Part shown: positions 41,834 through 50,295 of the stretch, one piece after another | How the letters are laid out: every line of letters starts with the position of its first letter | Position numbering within the stretch: the first letter of the stretch is position 1 | DNA from: an uncultured Chryseobacterium sp. | Lineage (GTDB): Bacteria > Bacteroidota > Bacteroidia > Flavobacteriales > Weeksellaceae | Length of the DNA: 58,403 bases | Assembly (NCBI GenBank): GCA_913778275.1 | Contig: CAJYWN010000015.1 | Coordinates: forward strand, 1-58,403 | Direction: 5' to 3' | Position numbers and translations under genes: made by a program | The notes under the pieces: generated by a model | Told to the model about the DNA's origin: nothing | The model's database searches: none | The model's input: only the letters and a program-made list of their open reading frames with translations

Positions 41834-42760
41834 TTAAAACTTCAGATCTCCGTTTACTTCTCTTACGGCATTGGCCGCTTCCGCAAATTTCAATTGCTCT
41901 TCAGCAGTAAGCGTTACATTTACGATTTTTTCAACACCGTTTGCTCCGATGATTGCGGGAACACCAAGACAGATATCGTTTTGCCCGTATTCTCCCTCAA
42001 GCATTAAAGAACAAGGGATCATTTTTTTCTGATCGCAGGCGATTGCCTGAACCATTACGGAAACAGCAGCTCCCGGAGCGTACCAAGCAGAAGTTCCCAG
42101 TAATTTGGTAAGGGTAGCCCCTCCTACTTTTGTTTCTTCGATTACATATTTTTGCTGTTCAGCATCAAGGAATTCTGTCACAGGAACTCCGTTTCTTGTT
42201 GCTTTGCTCAATAGTGGAAGCATTCCTGTATCACTGTGTGCAGCGATTACCATTCCGTCTACGTCTGAAATTGGAGCTTCCAAAGCTTCTGCCAATCTGT
42301 ATTTAAATCTTGCAGAATCCAGGGCACCACCCATTCCGATGATTTTGTGCTTAGGAAGACCGGAAGTTTTGTGTACAAGATACGCCATGGTATCCATTGG
42401 GTTGGAAACTACAATGATGATTACTTCAGGAGAATGTTTTACTAAATTTTCTGTAACTTCCTTTACAATTCCTGCGTTGATACCGATCAGCTCTTCTCTC
42501 GTCATTCCCGGTTTTCTTGGAATACCAGACGTAATAACGGCAACGTGAGAACCTGCAGTTTTGCTGTAATCTCCTGTTGTTCCGGTAATTTTCGTATCGA
42601 ATCCGTTAAGCGATGCGGTCTGCATCAAATCCATTGCCTTACCTTCAGCAAATCCTTCTTTAATATCTACCAAAACCACTTCCGAACAGAAGTTTTTCAT
42701 AGCGATGTATTCTGCACAGCTTGCTCCTACAGCGCCTGCACCTACTACGGTTACTTTCAT
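41834..42760 (-). CDS. mdh: Malate dehydrogenase
   Basis: A 308-residue LDH-like malate dehydrogenase of the citric acid cycle. Seen are the GAGAVGASCAEY nucleotide loop with acidic D33-type end of beta2 (LVDIKEG), ITSGIPRKPGMTREEL with substrate Arg residues, VSNPMDTMAYL, and the catalytic His in AAHSDTGMLPL. The last motif is AHSDTG rather than the usual GHGDTM, a flavobacterial variant. A full promoter lies upstream. Confidence 0.93.
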   Translation of the reverse strand: MKVTVVGAGAVGASCAEYIAMKNFCSEVVLVDIKEGFAEGKAMDLMQTASLNGFDTKITGTTGDYSKTAGSHVAVITSGIPRKPGMTREELIGINAGIVKEVTENLVKHSPEVIIIVVSNPMDTMAYLVHKTSGLPKHKIIGMGGALDSARFKYRLAEALEAPISDVDGMVIAAHSDTGMLPLLSKATRNGVPVTEFLDAEQQKYVIEETKVGGATLTKLLGTSAWYAPGAAVSVMVQAIACDQKKMIPCSLMLEGEYGQNDICLGVPAIIGANGVEKIVNVTLTAEEQLKFAEAANAVREVNGDLKF

Positions 42761-42812
42761 AATATAACTTTATTTATTTGAATTATTTGTTTAGTTTAAA
42801 ATTGAAAACTCC

Positions 42813-42843
42813 CAAATTTAACAATTCCTGAAAAATTGAGCAA
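42813..42843 (-). promoter_or_regulatory. Promoter of mdh
   Basis: On the minus strand TTG (42843-42841), 20-bp spacer, TAaaTTTG (42820-42813); the start codon is 53 bp downstream. Confidence 0.6.
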
Positions 42844-42896
42844 TCTTTCAGGAATTTAATTATCTTTTAAAATGTTATTTAGAATGGAAAAGCAGC

Positions 42897-43448
42897 TTAA
42901 CTGACTTTGAGCAAAAATGTATAGAGCTTCTTGGCACCAGTTAGTACCTCATCATATTTGTTTTCATCAACTTCGGCATCGAGGGTTTCTTTGAAATTTT
43001 TCCACATCGCTCCGGTATTTTCGTGATAACAGCCGAAGAAATTGAAGGTAACCCCATCAAATCCGTCTGTTTTGGAAAGCTGTTTGGCAATCACATTTCC
43101 GCCCAATGTAGAGCCCTCTATTACATACATGGCACCCAATGCTTCGTGAAGATTTAGAAATTCTAGTTCATGGGCAGCCGCAGATTTTTCCAAAAGGAGA
43201 CTTTTAAGATCTTTCTCAATCAAAGGAAGTTTTTTTCTGTCGTCGAGCTGAAGTATTTCCGAGTAATCGCCGAGTTCACTGAAGATTTTGTCTTCAGCAT
43301 GCAGGAGCATCAGGTAATTGGTGTGGATTATTTTTTTGTAATCTTCAAGGGTAAATGTTTTACTGAAAATTTTTTTTGAGTTGAAAAGCTTTTCCGCAGC
43401 ATCGTGATACACTACAGTATTTTCTTTAAGATATTCTGATACAGTCAT
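42897..43448 (-). CDS. bphO: Biliverdin-producing heme oxygenase
   Basis: A 183-residue bacterial heme oxygenase. The proximal heme ligand is the His in ENTVVYHDAAEKLF; the distal helix contains YVIEGSTLGGNVIA with the flexible Gly pair. It opens heme to biliverdin, Fe2+ and CO. It lies 27 bp downstream of the bacteriophytochrome gene on the same strand, the classic chromophore-supply arrangement, so biliverdin for the photoreceptor is the likely purpose. Iron release from heme is an alternative or additional role. Confidence 0.9.
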   Translation of the reverse strand: MTVSEYLKENTVVYHDAAEKLFNSKKIFSKTFTLEDYKKIIHTNYLMLLHAEDKIFSELGDYSEILQLDDRKKLPLIEKDLKSLLLEKSAAAHELEFLNLHEALGAMYVIEGSTLGGNVIAKQLSKTDGFDGVTFNFFGCYHENTGAMWKNFKETLDAEVDENKYDEVLTGAKKLYTFLLKVS

Positions 43449-43475
43449 AAGGATTTTTATTCCCCTAAATAATCA

Positions 43476-45668
43476 TTAAGGTTTTTTAAAAGTTAGGATA
43501 AATGAAGTGCCTTGTGCAGAACTCTCATAGTCTACATCGCCGCCAATTCTTTTCATAATTCTGTGCACAATTGATAAACCTACTCCATTTCCTTTAAACT
43601 TTTTGGCATTATCCATTCTGTTGAAAATTTTAAACATTTTATGTTTATTTTCTTCAGGAATACCGATTCCGTTATCGGAAATTCTGTAGATCACCATATC
43701 ACCCTGTTCGGCTCCTTCAATTTCCACCACCGGCTTTTCCTGTTGTGAAGAATACTTGATGGCGTTATTAATGATATTTAAAAAAACCTGATGAAGCATG
43801 GTTTTATCTGCAAGAACTTCCGGACAGTTTTTGATGATGACTTCACTTTTCGGAGTTCCGAAAGTAATTTTTGCATTCTCGCAGATCTTTTCAATCGTTT
43901 GAGCAGTTTCCAGTCTTTCAAGCTGAATTTCGCTGTGTTTGGCACGGCTCAGCTGTAACACGTCATGCATCATTTCCGCCATATTATCGATCTCTTCGAT
44001 GATGGAATTGATTTTATTACGGCTTTTCTCAGACTCATCTATCAGCGTTTTAAGCAGCATCTGTGCATTGAGTTTCATCACCGTGAGCGGAGTTCCCAGA
44101 TCATGGGAAATGGTATACGAAAAACTGTCGAGTTCCTCATTTACTTTTTTAAGCTCGTCGTTAAGCCTTTTGATGGTATTGTAATCTTTGTGTAAGGCTT
44201 CTAAAATAAGATCTCTCACCGCCTGAAGAGCCATTATATTTCTGGAGTTCCATCTTTTGGAATTCCCTTTAATATCTTCCGTAAATATTTTGAAAGAGGT
44301 TCTTGGGGAAACCATCATTTTTTCTTCCCCCTTATCCTGCACCACTTGTATTTTTTTCTCCGGGTTTCCTGCCCAGTTGATGTGCTCATCAAACTCTTTA
44401 CGGAACCAGATCAGAATATTGTTTTTATTTCGTTCCATGAAATAGATCACCACACCTGCTCCTCTATCGTCGAGTCCCAGTTCTTTACCGTGGTCTTTAA
44501 GGAAGCTTCTGCTCAGGTAAATATTGTCTTCAATATTTTCATGTGCCCATTTCGTAATTTTTTCAATGGTAGAAAGGTCCGGGGTAATTCCGTCCGTAAC
44601 AGTTTGTTCTTCCGCCACTACTGCAAGACCATCCGCATCAAGAAGGTTTCTGATTTCGGCCTTATTCTCCGTTAAGGATTCAAATAAGGTGTCATACTTT
44701 AAAAATTCCGCTTTTAAACGTAAAACATCTTCGTTAAGCTGCAGACGATAATTGAGTTCGTTTTTTGCTTTAAAAGATGAAAAAGCATTTGATGCCAAAG
44801 CGGTGAAAATTCCCGCCTGTACACGGTCTTCAAGATCGATGTGTTTTGGTTCGGCATTCTGGCAGGTTACAAGCCCCCACAGATAATCATCGATGATGAT
44901 GGAAACGCTGAAACTTGAAGAAGCCCCCGAATTTTTAATGTACTGCCCGTGAATAGGCGACATTCCGCGAGAAGTTGAATACGTAAGATCTATATTTTCA
45001 TGTGTTTTACTTAACAGTGGTACCGTTTCGGCATGAACGTTACTGAAAATTCTCTTTCTTTTTTTAAGGTACAGTTCCCTCGCCTGGATCGGAATATCCG
45101 ACTCCGGATAATGGAGCCCGAGATAGCTTTCCAGATTGTCGTTGGTTTTTTCGGCGATTACTTTTCCTGAACCGTCCATCATGAATTTATAGACCATCAT
45201 ACGGTCATAATTCACTATTTTTGATAATATATTCAGAAGCTGATCCCAGATTTCCTGTTCGTTTTCTACAATATAAAAATTATCATATTTATTGGTAATC
45301 TGTTTGTTGGGATTCACAAGAACTTTTTCAAATTCAAGAAAAATATTGCCCTTGTTTCTGAAAGCTGACAAGTGATATTGTTCGCCTTCGATAAAGATTT
45401 TATCAAAGAAAGTTTCATTATCCCTTTTGGTAAAACCAGGTAGGGATTTAAAAATATCGGAGTTGATAATACTGCCGAATACTTCCGGAAAATCCGTAAG
45501 CTTTTTACCGAAAAGCTGTTCTAAGTTTTCGATTTTAAAAATATCCTCAATATTCTTGCTGAAAAAAGTGATGGAATGAGATTCTGCGTCAATGCCAATC
45601 AGATAGCCAAAACTTTGTATGTAGCCCGGAATATGGATAGGCTCTTCATGACACTCTACAAAATTCAT
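43476..45668 (-). CDS. bphP: Bacteriophytochrome histidine kinase
   Basis: A 730-residue red/far-red photoreceptor. An N-terminal PAS domain has C6 in VECHEEPIHIPGYIQSFG (the biliverdin thioether site). The GAF domain has YPESDIP (191-193) and MSPIHGQYIKN (H240). The PHY domain has the PRTSF tongue (455-459). A histidine kinase follows, with H522 in SYTISHDLGTPL and HATPase motifs NAIKYSS, DNGIGIPEE and GNGVGLSIV. There is no attached or adjacent response regulator. It is co-transcribed with bphO. A -7 element TAtaTTTG (minus, 45693-45686) is 18 bp upstream of the start. Confidence 0.95.
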   Translation of the reverse strand: MNFVECHEEPIHIPGYIQSFGYLIGIDAESHSITFFSKNIEDIFKIENLEQLFGKKLTDFPEVFGSIINSDIFKSLPGFTKRDNETFFDKIFIEGEQYHLSAFRNKGNIFLEFEKVLVNPNKQITNKYDNFYIVENEQEIWDQLLNILSKIVNYDRMMVYKFMMDGSGKVIAEKTNDNLESYLGLHYPESDIPIQARELYLKKRKRIFSNVHAETVPLLSKTHENIDLTYSTSRGMSPIHGQYIKNSGASSSFSVSIIIDDYLWGLVTCQNAEPKHIDLEDRVQAGIFTALASNAFSSFKAKNELNYRLQLNEDVLRLKAEFLKYDTLFESLTENKAEIRNLLDADGLAVVAEEQTVTDGITPDLSTIEKITKWAHENIEDNIYLSRSFLKDHGKELGLDDRGAGVVIYFMERNKNNILIWFRKEFDEHINWAGNPEKKIQVVQDKGEEKMMVSPRTSFKIFTEDIKGNSKRWNSRNIMALQAVRDLILEALHKDYNTIKRLNDELKKVNEELDSFSYTISHDLGTPLTVMKLNAQMLLKTLIDESEKSRNKINSIIEEIDNMAEMMHDVLQLSRAKHSEIQLERLETAQTIEKICENAKITFGTPKSEVIIKNCPEVLADKTMLHQVFLNIINNAIKYSSQQEKPVVEIEGAEQGDMVIYRISDNGIGIPEENKHKMFKIFNRMDNAKKFKGNGVGLSIVHRIMKRIGGDVDYESSAQGTSFILTFKKP

Positions 45669-45865
45669 ATTATACTTTGATCAATCAAATATAAAGAAAA
45701 TTTTAAAGTTGTGGTATTTTTTTAGTTGAAAGAAGTACCACATGAAAATAAATTATTGATTTTTTAACATTAAAAATGGATATTTTAAGATTTCCAATAG
45801 AATATAATATGGTCATTTTCAAATAACCATTTTATTTACAATAGGATAGGATTTTTTATTTAGAC

Positions 45866-46636
45866 TTATTTAAAAATAGCAACTACCCGTGCCGGAGCAG
45901 CGGATCCTCCTACGATTTTCAGCGGAAGTACACAGATATCAAATCCGGACGGTGGCAATGCAGCAAGGTTGGTAAGCTGCTCAATGTGAAGGTATTCTTT
46001 TTCAATTCCCACGCGGTGAGCTTCCCAGAAATATTCCGGATCGTTCAACTCTTTGGCCCGTTTGGCCATGAATTTCAGCGGGAGATCCCATCCCCACTGG
46101 TCTATTCCCATTACCTTTACACCTTGATCAATAAGCCATTCTGTGGCTTCGCGGCTCATACCGGTTCCTTTATTGGGAAAATCCGGTGTTCCCATGAGTT
46201 TATCGCGATCGGTTCGTATCAGGACAATATTTCCAGGCTGAATGGAAATGCCGTTTTTGTCCAGATCTTTTTTGAGATCATCAACGGTAATGGCTACAAA
46301 ATCTTCTTTGTGGGTACAGTCGATCACAATACCTTCGCCATAACACCATTCCAAGGGAATCTGATCTATGGTTTTTGCAGGCTTGTCTTCTACCACCGGC
46401 CCAAAATGCCATGGTGCGTCGATATGCGTAGTGGAATGAAGTCCCATTCCGGTAATTTTATCATCTGCCCATCCTGTCCAGTTTTTCGGAAACAGCCTGG
46501 CAGGAAGCCCCAACGCCAGACGGATGAGCCAATGGGATTTTTTATGTGATTTGTGCTTTATTTTTACTTTCATAAACCAGGGATCTCCTGCATTATACTG
46601 AATCGGTTTCGAGAGGTCTACGATTTTTGTCTGCAT
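45866..46636 (-). CDS. Cyclase family metal-dependent hydrolase (kynurenine formamidase-like)
   Basis: A 256-residue protein of the putative cyclase fold. The metal motif HSTTHIDAPWHFG (HxxxHxDxPxH) is intact, with DCTHKEDFVAITVDDL and GIDQWGWDLPL later. Known members are bacterial arylformamidases and isatin hydrolases. The Trp-rich GIDQWGWD and large insert are not typical of kynurenine formamidase, so the substrate remains open. It is between an NdpA-like gene and the phytochrome operon, all on the minus strand but with wide spacing. Confidence 0.75.
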   Translation of the reverse strand: MQTKIVDLSKPIQYNAGDPWFMKVKIKHKSHKKSHWLIRLALGLPARLFPKNWTGWADDKITGMGLHSTTHIDAPWHFGPVVEDKPAKTIDQIPLEWCYGEGIVIDCTHKEDFVAITVDDLKKDLDKNGISIQPGNIVLIRTDRDKLMGTPDFPNKGTGMSREATEWLIDQGVKVMGIDQWGWDLPLKFMAKRAKELNDPEYFWEAHRVGIEKEYLHIEQLTNLAALPPSGFDICVLPLKIVGGSAAPARVVAIFK

Positions 46637-46671
46637 AATATCCGGTTTATTAGTTGTTTGATTTTATAAAA

Positions 46672-47685
46672 TTAAACTTCTTTTTCGAAATACAGCATAT
46701 AATATTTGCCTTTTTCATCTTCTCCCTGGGCAATTTTCTGGCGGTCGCCATGGATATAGATATGGAAATTCTTGTCTAATTTAATAATGCTTTTAAAATG
46801 TCTCTGGGTTTTCTTCACAGCCGTTTCATTGATCGGAAATTCTTCTGCAATATTGATCTGCATATCCTGCTCGTAATCGGTTTTAAAATTCACAAAACTT
46901 TCAATAACATGCTCGTCCTGAAGCACTTCTTTATTAAAATCATCCAGGTTGAATTCTTCTTTTTCTTTGAAGAAATTGATGGATTTATTCAGAAAATCTG
47001 CCTGATCAGCTCTGGAAACTTCAAACTCCTGAGGCAGCTGCTTGGTGATGTAATCTTTATACACCATTAATGCTTCCTGGGTATGGAAATATTCGTCGTC
47101 ACGCTGTTTTACCTTGAGAAAATCTTCAAACCAATAATACATATCCCCGTTTTTATTGTTATCCACTACGGAAAGTATATACCCGGTTTCTTTATCGTTA
47201 TTATAAATCAGGGCAGCCTTATCTATTTTGGAAAGACCGATTCCCTGGTCTTTTTCTATGGCGAAGCTTTCTTCCTGCGGAGAAATCTTCAGGAAAGATT
47301 CTCTTTTTTCCATTTTGAAAATTCCAATTTTGTCGACTTTTTCGGCACCTTCTCTTTCGTCTTCAAAGTAAACAATGAATAATTCTCCTCCCTGCACCCG
47401 TGGATTTTCGGCTGCTTCAAAAAGGTGTTTGGCAATGTTTTCCGCTTCCCAGAGAAATTTAGCCTTGTCATCAAAAATTTCCGATACGGAGCTGTACACC
47501 GGATTGTTCACCAGATAAGAATCGCTGTAAAAATGAAAGGTTTCTTCCGATTTAAAGGATCCCAGAAAGTAATTTTCCAGCAGCTCTGCCATTCCTTCAT
47601 CCAGCTGCAGCTCTTCCTGAGACAGCATTAAAGATTCTCCGTTGATTTTATTTCCTACTCTGTGTACTACGATTTTTGAAAACAT
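46672..47685 (-). CDS. Nucleoid-associated protein, NdpA/YejK family
   Basis: A 337-residue nucleoid-associated protein. It begins IVVHRVGNKINGESLMLS, and contains LENYFLGSFKSEETFHFY, IFDDKAKFLWEAENIAKHLFEAA (parts) and GELFIVYFED, the YejK pattern. I chose ATG 47685; the longer frame would start at a TTG (47709) that lies inside a -7 promoter element TAtcTTTG (minus, 47714-47707), so that TTG cannot be the real start. The role is probably DNA-associated but not well defined. Confidence 0.8.
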   Translation of the reverse strand: MFSKIVVHRVGNKINGESLMLSQEELQLDEGMAELLENYFLGSFKSEETFHFYSDSYLVNNPVYSSVSEIFDDKAKFLWEAENIAKHLFEAAENPRVQGGELFIVYFEDEREGAEKVDKIGIFKMEKRESFLKISPQEESFAIEKDQGIGLSKIDKAALIYNNDKETGYILSVVDNNKNGDMYYWFEDFLKVKQRDDEYFHTQEALMVYKDYITKQLPQEFEVSRADQADFLNKSINFFKEKEEFNLDDFNKEVLQDEHVIESFVNFKTDYEQDMQINIAEEFPINETAVKKTQRHFKSIIKLDKNFHIYIHGDRQKIAQGEDEKGKYYMLYFEKEV

Positions 47686-47866
47686 CTCCTGAATATTTTT
47701 GGACTGCAAAGATATTAATTATATCAGACAACAGCATTTCATTTTGATAAAAGACTTATCAGTCTGAGATGATTTTTATTTAAATCCAATCACAACATCA
47801 CTAATAATTTACTGATTATCAATGGTATAAAAAGCAACATCCCACACAGGTCCGGAATTTGGCATC

Positions 47867-48058
47867 ATGATTGAGAACAATTTAATACCCAAACAAATGG
47901 ACTTAAAGACTTTAAACCGTATCGACACCCTAAGAAGATTAAGAAGCAGAGGGCCCAAGACCCCAAAATGGCTGAAACCTTACCATCTGCTGCTTTTTAT
48001 GTTTCTGGTAGTTGCTATGGCAAGTATGTTGATCAGGATAACAGAACCAAATCATTAA
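47867..48058 (+). CDS. Small single-span membrane protein
   Basis: A 63-residue protein. The basic N-terminus (LKTLNRIDTLRRLRSRG) is followed by one hydrophobic segment (about 40-58). A second possible start, ATG 47897, gives 53 residues. It is 5 bp upstream of the DUF7674-like gene at 48064, suggesting co-translation. No family was recognised. Confidence 0.55.
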   Translation: MIENNLIPKQMDLKTLNRIDTLRRLRSRGPKTPKWLKPYHLLLFMFLVVAMASMLIRITEPNH

Positions 48059-48063
48059 ATTAT

Positions 48064-48420
48064 ATGAACTATTTACAAGCCACCCAGGAAATAACCGTTG
48101 CGATTCCGGAAATCTGCAGCGACCTTCAAGAAACGGAAATACAGAATTCTTATCACATTATCAGCTTTTTAACCGATAAGGTAAAAACTATGATCCGACA
48201 GAATAACACCAGCTGTTTATTCAAATGTCTCGGCAAAATGAACGAACTGTACAGTGAAGGAGATAAAATGATCAGGAATGCGATTGAAAATTCTTTTGTG
48301 TATTCATTAGACAGCTGCACTGCTTTCTGCACTCAGGAATACCGTGACCAAATTTTCAGTCATCTTTCGTCTGAGCTACAAAAAGTGTATGTGCGACAGA
48401 TTTATAGTCATAACATCTGA
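48064..48420 (+). CDS. Small helical protein, DUF7674-like (first paralogue)
   Basis: A 118-residue, mostly alpha-helical soluble protein. Segments SYHIISFLTDKVKTMIRQNN, CLGKMNELYSEGDKMIRNAIENSF and FSHLSSELQKVYVRQIY have counterparts in the 48677-49072 protein, notably the AIENSFVYS / IIENLFVRS pairing. I think this is the DUF7674 group, but without a search that is tentative. The function is unknown. ATG 48064 is chosen because the longer frame overlaps the preceding gene. Confidence 0.6.
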   Translation: MNYLQATQEITVAIPEICSDLQETEIQNSYHIISFLTDKVKTMIRQNNTSCLFKCLGKMNELYSEGDKMIRNAIENSFVYSLDSCTAFCTQEYRDQIFSHLSSELQKVYVRQIYSHNI

Positions 48421-48499
48421 TCTTATTACATTTTTAGCCTGTTTTATTACAAAACAAATAAAAATAACAAGAAAACAATCTGTTAACAATCAATCATTT

Positions 48500-48631
48500 A
48501 TGAAATCAAAAACGAGAAGAATATCCGACTGGAAAACCTGCAAAACCACTATTAAAAGGCATAATATCGAGATTTTGGCCACTCATATCGCGGTGATCGT
48601 AGGAGCCTTTATTTTTGCGGCATGCCTGTAA
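48500..48631 (+). CDS. Very small membrane protein
   Basis: 43 residues: a Lys/Arg-rich head (MKSKTRRISDWK) and one hydrophobic helix (about 25-42) ending AACL. It lies between the two helical paralogues, repeating the small-membrane / helical-protein order of the preceding pair. No family was recognised. Confidence 0.45.
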   Translation: MKSKTRRISDWKTCKTTIKRHNIEILATHIAVIVGAFIFAACL

Positions 48632-48676
48632 ACTTTGGTACGGTTTTCGCGTAAATAAAAGCACTTAAATATAATT

Positions 48677-49072
48677 ATGATGAATGCACAGATGCAAACT
48701 ATTGATCAAAAAATAGCTGTTGAGTATTTAAAGTTTTTTTATCCGCCTTTACGCAAGGAAATCTCGCAGCTTTCCGTACAGGATAACTTTGCGGGAATTA
48801 TTCAGTCCACCATTAATTATTTGAAAGGCCTTCTTCTGGAGGCAAAGATTAATATCATTTCCCATCATATTAAGCTGATGCACCTGATTTACCGAAATGC
48901 AAATTCTTATGTAAGAGACATTATTGAAAACCTTTTCGTAAGGTCTTTTGAAAGTTTCAAGAAACACGCTAAAATACAGCACTGGAAACTTCTTTATCAA
49001 TATATGCCGGAAAGTTTCCAGGAGATCTATGACAATCAGCGAAAACTGGATAAAATATTTTTTGGAAAATAA
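48677..49072 (+). CDS. Small helical protein, DUF7674-like (second paralogue)
   Basis: A 131-residue, helical protein homologous to 48064-48420. FAGIIQSTINYLKGLLLEAK, LMHLIYRNANSYVRDIIENLF and LLYQYMPESFQEIYDNQ match the order and spacing of that protein. There is no signal peptide or membrane segment. A strong terminator follows at 49088-49120, ending this run of four small genes. Confidence 0.6.
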   Translation: MMNAQMQTIDQKIAVEYLKFFYPPLRKEISQLSVQDNFAGIIQSTINYLKGLLLEAKINIISHHIKLMHLIYRNANSYVRDIIENLFVRSFESFKKHAKIQHWKLLYQYMPESFQEIYDNQRKLDKIFFGK

Positions 49073-49087
49073 ATAGTTTTAAAACTG

Positions 49088-49120
49088 ACTTCGGGCGGAA
49101 CCTTTGGTTCCGCCCGAAGT
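49088..49120. terminator. Bidirectional terminator
   Basis: ACTTCGGGCGGAACC (49088-49102) and GGTTCCGCCCGAAGT (49106-49120), 15 perfect pairs, TTT loop, then T-rich DNA. Confidence 0.9.
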
Positions 49121-49187
49121 TGTTTAATTGTTTAATTGTTTTAGAAGATCAAAAAAATTAAAATACACCAACAATAACTTATCTATA

Positions 49188-50063
49188 TTAAAAGTAAATA
49201 TGTCCGTTCTCAGGAATAATCATTAATGGAATTTCCAATTCGCCGGCCTGCCTTATGGCATGACTGTTTTGGGTGAAATTTTCAAAAAATCCACGATAAT
49301 GATGCCCCATAATGAGCATATCGATGTCTTTATTCTTCAATATATCCAACCCGTAATCGATATTTTCACTATAGATGCAGTTATAGCAGAATCTGCCTTC
49401 AAGATCTTTTAAAAATTCTTCTTTTGCATGTTCATATTTCCGGTCCTGTATTACTTCATTATTGCTCTGAAGAACATAGGTAATTAAAAGTTCGGCATCA
49501 AAATATTTTGCAAAGTTCAGTAAAGACTGAACAATTTTTTTATTCCTTTTATTAAGATCTGTGGCAAAGGCTATTTTTGTGAGTCCCTTATATTTATATT
49601 TTTGAGGAATTAAAAGCAAAGGGTACTTTGTATTCTTAATCATTTTTATACTGTTGCTGCCGAATAAAAAGCGGGTCAGCAATCCGGCTCCGTTTATTCC
49701 CATGACAATAAGCAGTGCTTTATTTTCTTCTGCCACATCGTTGATTACCTGATCTACATCACGGCCTTCACATACGTAATAAAAAGCCGGATGAAAAGGG
49801 AATGCTTCAACACCCCATAAAGCTTTGGATTTTTCTTCGAGCACTTTTCCCAGTTTCCTCAATTCCTTGCTGTTTTCTTCCTGCAGCGCGGGATATTCAT
49901 ATAACGCCCAAGCGGTTTGTCCCAGCAACGGACTTTCAACCGGTATTCCGAAAGCGTGACACAGATGCAGATTAGATTTCAGGGCTGCTGCAAGATGAAG
50001 GGCATAAAAAGCTGCATTTGTTGCAGACTGCGAATAATCAGTAGGTACTACAATTGTTCTCAT
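49188..50063 (-). CDS. Tandem-domain universal stress protein
   Basis: A 291-residue protein of two UspA-like domains. ATG 50063 gives the proper start RTIVVPTDYSQSATNAAFYAL; the longer frame adds a leader. Domain 1 ends VMGINGAGLLTRFLFGSNS, the ATP-binding G-2x-G-9x-G(S/T) type motif. Domain 2 starts KIAFATDLNKRNKKI and ends LLIMGHHYRGFFENFTQNSHAIRQ. It is next to the P-type ATPase on the same strand, 232 bp away; both may be stress-responsive, but a shared operon is doubtful at that distance. Confidence 0.85.
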   Translation of the reverse strand: MRTIVVPTDYSQSATNAAFYALHLAAALKSNLHLCHAFGIPVESPLLGQTAWALYEYPALQEENSKELRKLGKVLEEKSKALWGVEAFPFHPAFYYVCEGRDVDQVINDVAEENKALLIVMGINGAGLLTRFLFGSNSIKMIKNTKYPLLLIPQKYKYKGLTKIAFATDLNKRNKKIVQSLLNFAKYFDAELLITYVLQSNNEVIQDRKYEHAKEEFLKDLEGRFCYNCIYSENIDYGLDILKNKDIDMLIMGHHYRGFFENFTQNSHAIRQAGELEIPLMIIPENGHIYF

Positions 50064-50295
50064 GATATCGTTATTTATAAAGTTAATTCCTGTGAACATC
50101 TCTTCATTCTCATTCCGGAAATCCTGTAATAATCCTGTAATAATAATGGCGATAAAAGAAATCTGACTTATTATTTACTGCAGGAATTTATATTAAATTT
50201 CCTAAATAAATTACAGTAAACCAAATATTTACACCTGATCATTATCACTTTCAGCAATATTTAACAATGGCTTTATGTTAATCAAACCTGTTTAT

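Noticed and set aside
50100..50160. Tandem AATCCTGTAAT direct repeat upstream of the universal stress protein gene
   Set aside because: Only two 11-bp copies, with no clear promoter relation; insufficient to call a regulatory site.
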